A DNA stretch of 10,657 nucleotides from DASYAN01 sp034431765 (GTDB lineage: Bacteria; Chloroflexota; Ktedonobacteria; Ktedonobacterales; Ktedonobacteraceae). This document shows positions 6,239 to 10,657 of the stretch, piece after piece. Where the stretch lies: contig DAOUDD010000051.1 in NCBI GenBank assembly GCA_034431765.1, positions 1 to 10,657 on the forward strand, given 5' to 3'. Position 1 is the first letter of the stretch. The number at the start of each line of letters is the position of its first letter. A model generated the notes under the pieces. That model worked only from the letters and a program-made list of their open reading frames with translations, did no database searches and had not been told where the DNA came from. The position numbers and the translations under genes are program-made.

Positions 6239-6811
6239 ATGGCAAGACCTAAAAGTCCAGAGAAACGCAGGGCTATCCTTATGGCGGCAACTGAGTTGAT
6301 TGCGGAGCAGGGCTTGAGCGTTCCCACGTCCAAAATCGCGCAAGTTGCAGGTGTCGCGGAAGGGACGCTGTTTACATACTTCGAGACTAAAGAGAAGCTG
6401 CTCAACGATCTGTATCTGGCGCTGAAGTGCGGGGAGCGCGAGGAAATGATGCGCAAGTATCCTTTTGAGGCAAGCTTAGAGGAGCGTGCACGTCACTTCT
6501 GGAATACGATTGTTACTCTCGGCGTGAACCATCCAGATAGATATAAGGTGATGATCCTGTTAAGGTTTTCGGATTACATCACTGAACAGGTCAGGCGCTT
6601 AGGGGAGGAGGGATATGAGGCGATGGAGGAGATGGTGCAAGAATGCTTTGCCCACGGAGCTCTCAAGGGCCAGCCCCCTGAATTTGGTGCTGCCCTCCTG
6701 CTCTCACTTATGAATATGACGATTGAGTTTATTCTCCAGCATCCTACGGAGGTCGAGCGCTTCCGCGAAGCTGGTTTTACAGCTTTCTGGCATGCAGTGA
6801 CAACAACATAA
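6239..6811 (+). CDS. TetR-family transcriptional repressor
   Basis: A one-component ligand-responsive repressor of 190 residues. The N-terminal HTH lies at about residues 12-57 and carries the family pattern ILMAATELIAEQGLSVPTSK, then IAQVAGVAEGTLFTYFETKEKLLNDLY, with the usual A.G.....Y.(Y/F)F..KE.L core. Residues ~75-190 are an all-helical ligand/dimerisation domain with no recognisable ligand signature. The ATG at 6239 is preceded by GGTGAGAGGG. The gene sits 62 bases upstream of an aldo/keto reductase on the same strand, and both have the same 22-bp dyad in front, so it most likely represses itself and the reductase until an inducer (perhaps a substrate of the reductase) releases it. Confidence 0.92.
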   Translation: MARPKSPEKRRAILMAATELIAEQGLSVPTSKIAQVAGVAEGTLFTYFETKEKLLNDLYLALKCGEREEMMRKYPFEASLEERARHFWNTIVTLGVNHPDRYKVMILLRFSDYITEQVRRLGEEGYEAMEEMVQECFAHGALKGQPPEFGAALLLSLMNMTIEFILQHPTEVERFREAGFTAFWHAVTTT

Positions 6812-6823
6812 ATTTTTTTGTCG

Positions 6824-6852
6824 TATAAAATGAGTAATTAGTCACTCATTTT
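6824..6852. promoter_or_regulatory. TetR operator 2 and -10 box of the aldo/keto reductase gene
   Basis: AAAATGAGT at 6827-6835 and ACTCATTTT at 6844-6852 make a perfect 9-bp inverted repeat with an 8-base spacer. The 22-bp core 6829-6850 corresponds to operator 1. A TATAAA at 6824-6829 is a likely -10 that overlaps the left half-site; no good -35 is seen at 17 bases (TGACAA at 6798-6803 is 20 bases away). The dyad would cover the transcription start of the reductase. Confidence 0.7.
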
Positions 6853-6873
6853 AGTAAAAGAAAGGGATGTGCG

Positions 6874-7968
6874 ATGTCTTTACACTCCTATGTTACTCTG
6901 GGAAGATCTGGTTTGCGGGTGAGTCCGTTTGCCCTTGGGACAATGACGTTTGGGGAAGATTGGGGCTGGGGTAGCAGTGTGGCGGATGCCGAGGCTATTC
7001 TTGCCCGCTATCTTGAGCTTGGCGGCAACTTCATCGATACCGCTAATCTCTACACTGGTGGTCATGCGGAAAAGATTATTGGCGATTTTCTGGCAAAAGG
7101 CGGGGCGCGTCGGGATCATCTTGTGCTGGCAAGCAAGTTCTTCTACAGTCTCTATCCTGGCGACCCCAATGGCGGCGGGGCGAGCCGTAAGGCCATTATT
7201 GAGCAGTGTGAGCAATCACTCAGACGTTTGCAAACTGACTATATCGATCTGTACTGGATGCATGTCTGGGACCGCTTTACGCCGATCGAAGAGACGATGC
7301 GTGCGCTTGATGATCTTGTAAGCGCGGGCAAAATCCGCTACATCGGTGCTTCGGTCACTCCGGCCTGGAAGATCGCGCAGGCACAGACCATCGCGCATTT
7401 TCAGGGCTGGTCGCCGATCGTTGGGGTGCAGCTTGAATACTCTCTACGAGCACGCACTGTCGAGGGCGAGTTGATCCCGATGGCGCAAGAACTTGGTATA
7501 GCAGTGATTCCATTTAGTCCGTTGAGCAATGGGGTGTTAACAGGAAAATATAGACGTCAGAATGGTGAGACGAGCGAGAAAAGCCGGGGGGATGTCAGAG
7601 AAGATATCAAACAGCTCACGGAGAAGGATGATGTGTTGCTTGATGCGTTAAGCGAGATTGCTCATGAGTTAGGAACGACAAGTGCTGCGGTTGCTCTGAC
7701 ATGGGTGCGAGGGCGTGCAGGTGTTACTTCAACCCTTATCGGAGCACGCACGCTCAAGCAACTGAATGAGAATCTGGCTGCACTTGATCTGGTGCTTGAG
7801 CCAGCCCACGTTGCCATGCTCGATAAGCTGTCACAGCCTACCCTCGACTTTCCGAGTCAGATTATCACGACATTTGCGGCGAGTGGCTCGCATGGCGGCG
7901 CTACGGTCAATGGCGTGCCCTCTATGAATATGTTTGCTGGTCTGCTCAATAACGAGAAGGAACGATAG
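6874..7968 (+). CDS. aldo/keto reductase
   Basis: An NAD(P)H-dependent oxidoreductase of 364 residues with the (alpha/beta)8 AKR fold. The catalytic tetrad is complete: Asp55 and Tyr60 (FIDTANLYTGGHAE), Lys88 (LASKFF) and His130 (DLYWMH). The C-terminal cofactor-binding pattern IGARTLKQLNENLAAL is present near 291-306. Features such as GLRVSPFALGTMTFG at the N-terminus, the SLRRLQTDYIDLYWMH block and YSLRARTVEGELIPMAQELGIAVIPFSPL resemble the YajO/AKR11-13-like (potassium-channel beta-subunit related) branch. The ATG has AAAGGGA six bases upstream. The gene ends with tandem TAG stops. It is directly downstream of tetR and shares its operator, so it is probably an inducible detoxification or carbonyl-reduction enzyme. 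The natural substrate is not inferable. Confidence 0.94.
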   Translation: MSLHSYVTLGRSGLRVSPFALGTMTFGEDWGWGSSVADAEAILARYLELGGNFIDTANLYTGGHAEKIIGDFLAKGGARRDHLVLASKFFYSLYPGDPNGGGASRKAIIEQCEQSLRRLQTDYIDLYWMHVWDRFTPIEETMRALDDLVSAGKIRYIGASVTPAWKIAQAQTIAHFQGWSPIVGVQLEYSLRARTVEGELIPMAQELGIAVIPFSPLSNGVLTGKYRRQNGETSEKSRGDVREDIKQLTEKDDVLLDALSEIAHELGTTSAAVALTWVRGRAGVTSTLIGARTLKQLNENLAALDLVLEPAHVAMLDKLSQPTLDFPSQIITTFAASGSHGGATVNGVPSMNMFAGLLNNEKER

Positions 7969-7997
7969 TAGTGGGCTGTCAAACCCCAGTTGACGCA

Positions 7998-8013
7998 TTG
8001 AGATACGTCTCAA
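7998..8013 (+). terminator. possible weak terminator hairpin after the aldo/keto reductase
   Basis: TTGAGA-TACG-TCTCAA is a perfect 6-bp stem with a four-base loop, 30 bases past the stop codon. It lacks a T-tract, so Rho-independent activity would be weak. Confidence 0.25.
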
Positions 8014-8143
8014 AGCACACGAGTTGCGTTGCCTATCCCTCAATCGTAGCTTGATAGATCATTAGGTATCAAGGGAAGAGGAGATGGCGAACGTGAGTGC
8101 TGTTTGATGAAACAGTCGATTTTCTCTCCGTTCGCTATTTCCC

Positions 8144-8188
8144 AACAGGGTCATTGTATCGCGTCCGCCACGATACAATGACCCTGTT
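8144..8188. repeat. perfect 18-bp inverted repeat with 9-base centre
   Basis: AACAGGGTCATTGTATCG (8144-8161) is followed by nine bases and then its exact reverse complement (8171-8188). No T-tract follows on either strand, which argues against a simple intrinsic terminator. It could be a palindromic repeat unit, a pair of element ends brought together, or a strong RNA hairpin upstream of the groESL promoter. Confidence 0.85.
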
Positions 8189-8310
8189 CGGTTTGGGTTG
8201 AGGCTAAACCCGTTATCCTGCTCAACCTTTTTGAGTAGGACAGACACGTGTACAGAGAGAATAGTTTCTCTGACGATTTTTGAAAAACTCTGGAAAAGTC
8301 CCTCTAGCCC

Positions 8311-8339
8311 TTGCGAATTATGCAACCTTGTAGTATGAT
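8311..8339 (+). promoter_or_regulatory. sigma-A promoter of groESL
   Basis: TTGCGA at 8311-8316 (-35), a 17-base spacer and TATGAT at 8334-8339 (-10). The expected start site is near 8346, immediately before CIRCE, leaving a leader of about 155 bases before groES. Confidence 0.8.
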
Positions 8340-8347
8340 AAAGCAGG

Positions 8348-8374
8348 TTCGCACTCTCACGACTAGAGTGCTAA
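8348..8374. promoter_or_regulatory. CIRCE operator (HrcA binding site)
   Basis: TTCGCACTC, nine bases, GAGTGCTAA. This matches the consensus TTAGCACTC-N9-GAGTGCTAA at 17 of 18 half-site positions; the only change is C for A at the third base of the left half. It lies right after the predicted start site, the standard position for HrcA repression of chaperonin genes that is relieved on heat shock. hrcA itself is not in this window. Confidence 0.95.
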
Positions 8375-8404
8375 AACGCTGAAGAGAAACTAGCTACGCT
8401 TGCA

Positions 8405-8430
8405 TATTCAGCAACGCTTGTTCCTGAATA
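8405..8430 (+). other. hairpin in the groESL leader
   Basis: TATTCAG (8405-8411) and CTGAATA (8424-8430) form a perfect 7-bp stem with a 12-base loop. The heptamer ACGCTTG occurs at 8396-8402 and again in the loop at 8414-8420. No T-tract follows. It may affect mRNA stability or ribosome access; no known riboswitch or thermometer class is recognised. Confidence 0.35.
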
Positions 8431-8500
8431 GCATTCGTATGAGAAAAACGTTCTAGCGGATCTTCATCCAGAAACAACATTGACGGGGAGGAATGACTGT

Positions 8501-8803
8501 ATGTCATCAACGCAAGTCCCACTTCGACCACACGGCGATCGTGTGGTGGTAAAGGCCCTGGCCCAGGAGACCGTGACGAAAAGCGGTATCGTTCTGCCTG
8601 ATACGGCGAAAGAGAAGCCCCAGGAGGGGGAAGTGCTGGCAGTAGGTCCCGGCAAGGTTCTAGATAATGGCAAGCGCACGAATCTGGACATTCAGATCGG
8701 CCAACGTGTACTTTTCGCGAAGTATTCAGGGACCGAGGTGAAATATGATGGACAGGAATATTTGATTCTGCGCGAGAGCGATATTATGGGTATTGTGGAG
8801 TAG
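8501..8803 (+). CDS. groES: co-chaperonin GroES (Hsp10)
   Basis: The lid of the GroEL folding chamber: a heptameric ring whose mobile loop docks onto ATP-bound GroEL. The protein is 100 residues, normal for the family. PLRPHGDRVVVKALAQETVTK is the conserved N-terminal strand, SGIVLPDTAKEKPQ (about 27-40) is the mobile loop with its I-V-L docking tripeptide, EGEVLAVGPGKV follows, and VLFAKYSGTEVKYDGQEYLILRESDIMGIVE completes the barrel. I chose the ATG at 8501, nine bases after GGGGAGG (8485-8491). An in-frame TTG at 8480 lies upstream of that SD and would add seven unlikely residues. First gene of the groESL operon under CIRCE control. Confidence 0.97.
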   Translation: MSSTQVPLRPHGDRVVVKALAQETVTKSGIVLPDTAKEKPQEGEVLAVGPGKVLDNGKRTNLDIQIGQRVLFAKYSGTEVKYDGQEYLILRESDIMGIVE

Positions 8804-8835
8804 CTTGTTCAGCTACTCCATGTCTGCCTTTTTTT
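8796..8835 (+). terminator. attenuator-like hairpin between groES and groEL
   Basis: TGGAGTAGCT (8796-8805) and AGCTACTCCA (8811-8820) form a perfect 10-bp stem with loop TGTTC. The stem contains the groES stop codon (8801-8803). A run of seven T lies at 8829-8835, but eight bases beyond the stem, so it is not a canonical terminator. It could reduce read-through, protect a processed groES mRNA end, or be partly opened by terminating ribosomes. Confidence 0.45.
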
Positions 8836-8865
8836 CGCCGCTACAGGCGGCATAAGAAGCGGGAA

Positions 8866-8881
8866 GGAGCGTCTCCGCTCC
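8866..8881 (+). other. second intercistronic hairpin, groES-groEL spacer
   Basis: GGAGCG-TCTC-CGCTCC is a perfect 6-bp GC-rich stem. TCCGG/CCGGA (8885-8889/8905-8909) and GCCG/CGGC (8837-8840/8848-8851) add weaker stems. No T-tract follows and there is no clear second promoter, so these look like mRNA structure in the 146-base spacer and not signals for separate transcription. Confidence 0.35.
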
Positions 8882-8949
8882 ACATCCGGCCGGGCAATTC
8901 TACCTCCGGACGCCGCTAGTATGTAGTAAAGTAATACAGGAGTACGTTC

Positions 8950-10605
8950 GTGGCAAAGCGTTTACAGTTTGACGAAAATGCACGCTACTCCCTGAAAAAG
9001 GGAATGGACACGCTGGCTGAGGCGGTGCGTGTCACGATTGGTCCAAAGGGACGCAATGTGGTCCTGGACAAGAAATTTGGTTCGCCGACGATTACAAATG
9101 ATGGCGTGACGATTGCACGCGAAATTGAACTGCCCGATCCTTTTGAGAATATGGGGGCGCAGTTGCTCAAAGAGGCGGCAACCAAGACAAATGATGTGGC
9201 CGGTGATGGTACGACAACTGCAACTGTACTGGCTCATGCGATTGTCAACGAGGGCCTGAAGAATCTCGCCGCCGGTGCAAATCCTATGATTCTCCGCCGT
9301 GGTCTGGAAAAGGGCGTTGAGGCGGTCATCAGTGAGATCAAAGCGATGGCAAAGCCCGTTGAGACGCGCGAAGAGATCGCGCAGGTCGCTGCTATCTCCG
9401 CCGGCTCTCAGGAGATCGGTGAGCTGATCTCTGAGGTGATGGAGAAGGTTGGTAAGGATGGCGTGATCACTGTCGAAGAGGGTCGCGGCATTGCGATGGA
9501 GAAAGAGTATACCGAGGGTATGCAGTTCGATCGCGGCTTTATCTCTCCCTACATGGCAACCAATCAGGATCGCACTGAGGCCGAGCTCAACAATCCCTAC
9601 ATCCTCGTCACCGATAAGAAGATCAGCGCCATCGCCGATATTCTGCCAGTGCTGGAGAAGGTCTTGCAGAGCGGCACTAAAGAGCTGGTGATTATTGCCG
9701 AGGATATCGACGGAGAGGCACTGGCAACTCTGGTCGTCAACCAGATGCGTGGCGCTTTCAATGTGCTGGGTGTCAAAGCCCCTGGCTTTGGTGATCGCCG
9801 CGATGCTATGCTGGAAGATATCTCCATTCTGACCGGCGCGACGGTTATCACTGAGAAGAAGGGCTTGAAGCTGGAGAGCACTACGCTGCGTGACCTGGGT
9901 CGTGCTCGTACCGTGACCTCCTCAAAAGACTTCACAACTATCGTCGAGGGCGCTGGCTCACAGCAAGAGATCAACGCTCGTGTCGCACAGATCCGCACTC
10001 TGATCAACGAGACGACCAGCGACTACGACCGCGAGAAGTTGCAGGAGCGCCTGGCGAAGATCGCTGGTGGCGTTGGCGTCATTCAGGTGGGTGCCGCGAC
10101 TGAGGTCGAGATGAAAGAGAAGAAGCATCGTGTTGAGGATGCGCTCTCTGCAACTCGTGCTGCGATCGAAGAGGGTATCGTCCCCGGCGGTGGTGCTGCG
10201 CTTGTCGCTGCTATCTCTGCTATCGATACAGTGCAGGCAAGCGGTGAAGAATTGACCGGTGCGAACATTCTGCGCCGCGCTCTCGAAGAGCCGCTGCGCC
10301 AGATCGCGCACAATGCTGGACAGGATGGCGCTGTTATCGTCTCCAATGTGCGCCACAATCCCCGTGGCTATGGCTTTAATGCACTGACGGGCGAGTATGT
10401 CGATATGGTCAAAGCCGGTATCATCGATCCGGTAAAGGTCACACGCTCGGCGCTGCAGAACGCGGTCAGCATCGCAATCATGGTGCTTTCGACTGACACA
10501 CTGATCTCCGATATCCCTGAAGAGACGCCTGCAGCTCCTGCTGGTGCTCCTGGTATGGGCGGCATGGGCGGCATGGGTGGCATGGGTGGCATGGGAATGA
10601 TGTAA
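8950..10605 (+). CDS. groEL: chaperonin GroEL (Hsp60)
   Basis: The double-ring ATP-driven folding chamber, 551 residues, close to the family norm (~540-550). The equatorial ATP site is complete: Asp51 (TNDGVTIA), the phosphate loop GDGTTTAT (85-92, Asp86) and Asp397 in the RVEDALSATRAA segment, with the GGG nucleotide-binding turn in VPGGGAAL just after. KNLAAGANPMILRRG, the intermediate domain and the apical domain (about 190-373, with YISP-like FISPYMATN) are continuous and free of frameshifts. The C-terminus ends in GMGGMGGMGGMGGMGMM, the flexible Gly-Met tail that lines the cavity. The start is GTG with AGGAG seven bases upstream. Second gene of the CIRCE-controlled operon; followed by a terminator after the TAA. 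Confidence 0.98.
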   Translation: MAKRLQFDENARYSLKKGMDTLAEAVRVTIGPKGRNVVLDKKFGSPTITNDGVTIAREIELPDPFENMGAQLLKEAATKTNDVAGDGTTTATVLAHAIVNEGLKNLAAGANPMILRRGLEKGVEAVISEIKAMAKPVETREEIAQVAAISAGSQEIGELISEVMEKVGKDGVITVEEGRGIAMEKEYTEGMQFDRGFISPYMATNQDRTEAELNNPYILVTDKKISAIADILPVLEKVLQSGTKELVIIAEDIDGEALATLVVNQMRGAFNVLGVKAPGFGDRRDAMLEDISILTGATVITEKKGLKLESTTLRDLGRARTVTSSKDFTTIVEGAGSQQEINARVAQIRTLINETTSDYDREKLQERLAKIAGGVGVIQVGAATEVEMKEKKHRVEDALSATRAAIEEGIVPGGGAALVAAISAIDTVQASGEELTGANILRRALEEPLRQIAHNAGQDGAVIVSNVRHNPRGYGFNALTGEYVDMVKAGIIDPVKVTRSALQNAVSIAIMVLSTDTLISDIPEETPAAPAGAPGMGGMGGMGGMGGMGMM

Positions 10606-10657
10606 GAGAAAAGAAAAAGGTGCAGCAAGCGCGCTTGCTGCACCTTTTTCTTTTCTC
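10606..10657. terminator. groESL terminator within a perfect 52-nt palindrome
   Basis: Beginning at the base after the groEL stop codon, 26 bases are followed directly by their exact reverse complement, up to the last base of the window. The GC-rich core GGTGCAGCAAG...CTTGCTGCACC is flanked by an A-rich left arm and a T-rich right arm (CCTTTTTCTTTTC), so it reads as a strong intrinsic terminator on both strands. The dyad may extend past the window edge. Confidence 0.92.

Larger units (their letters stand above)
7972..8310. other. ~340-bp intergenic stretch with an array of hairpins
   Basis: No credible gene. A reverse-strand frame at 8062-8325 runs straight through an 18-bp perfect inverted repeat and has no recognisable domain. 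Inverted repeats follow one another: TTGAGA/TCTCAA (7998-8003/8008-8013), CTTGATA/TATCAAG (8050-8056/8067-8073), the 18-bp repeat at 8144-8188, GGGTT/AACCC (8195-8199/8207-8211), CTGCTCAA/TTGAGTAG (8218-8225/8231-8238, one G-U pair) and CAGAGA/TCTCTG (8253-8258/8267-8272). It could be stacked terminators insulating groESL, a structured RNA, or a decayed element. Confidence 0.5.

Noticed and set aside
8087..8107. Seven-codon frame ATGGCGAACGTGAGTGCT... ending in TGA
   Set aside because: The GAGGAG before it abuts the ATG, which is too close for efficient initiation, and there is no downstream continuation.
8062..8325. Reverse-strand frame of 87 codons between the reductase and groES
   Set aside because: It crosses the groESL -35 box and the perfect 18-bp inverted repeat, has no recognised domain, and its start has no convincing SD. 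An undetected remnant of an element gene remains possible.
8493..8552. Out-of-frame ATG just after the groES SD
   Set aside because: Only one base separates it from the SD and it yields a 19-codon frame; the ATG at 8501 with nine-base spacing encodes GroES.
9597..10356. Long reverse frames antisense to groEL
   Set aside because: They are mirror frames of a highly biased conserved gene and contain no domains.
10552..10599. Tandem GGCATGGGC-type repeats at the end of groEL
   Set aside because: They encode the normal Gly-Gly-Met tail of GroEL and are not an independent repeat element.
1..10657. CRISPR array, tRNA, rRNA, toxin-antitoxin or phage-defence system
   Set aside because: I saw no regularly spaced repeats, cloverleaf or rRNA segments, and no defence-type domains. 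The MazG-like and methyltransferase genes alone do not make a defence system.

Overview
The window looks like chromosomal DNA from a Gram-positive-type or deep-branching bacterium with moderate GC. I favour a filamentous Chloroflexota of the Ktedonobacteria type. That assignment is an inference from three things: HrcA/CIRCE-type control of groESL, frequent TTG/GTG starts with strong Shine-Dalgarno (SD) sequences, and a methyltransferase of a family known mainly from archaea. No 16S or other decisive marker is present.

Layout. 1-311: non-coding, rich in short hairpins. 312-1172: AraC-family regulator (TTG start). 1272-1799: glyoxalase/methylmalonyl-CoA-epimerase-like VOC protein (TTG start). 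1802-2372: two gene remnants facing each other, a piece of cobyric acid synthase (cobQ) on + and the N-terminus of an aminoglycoside-phosphotransferase-like kinase on -. 2635-4180: scpB (chromosome segregation) running into an intact deoxyribonuclease IV gene (nfo). 4200-5478 (-): a COG2521-like SAM methyltransferase and a small MazG-like pyrophosphohydrolase. 5603-6145: a two-helix DUF3592-like membrane protein. 6172-7968: a tetR / aldo-keto reductase pair with a matching 22-bp operator in front of each gene. 7972-8310: about 340 bp without a credible gene, containing several hairpins including a perfect 18-bp inverted repeat. 8311-10657: a complete groESL operon with sigma-A promoter, CIRCE operator, long leader, groES, a hairpin-rich intercistronic spacer, groEL, and a terminator inside a perfect 52-nt palindrome that runs to the window edge.

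How the parts work together. Two regulatory circuits can be read from the sequence. In the first, the TetR protein probably represses itself and the adjacent oxidoreductase through twin operators. In the second, HrcA (encoded elsewhere) should repress groESL through CIRCE. scpB and nfo are probably co-transcribed genome-maintenance genes. The cobQ and kinase fragments mark a decayed or rearranged stretch. I found no CRISPR array, tRNA, rRNA, intact transposase or complete novel defence system. The least explained parts are the 7972-8310 hairpin array, the left-edge structured DNA and the COG2521-like methyltransferase.
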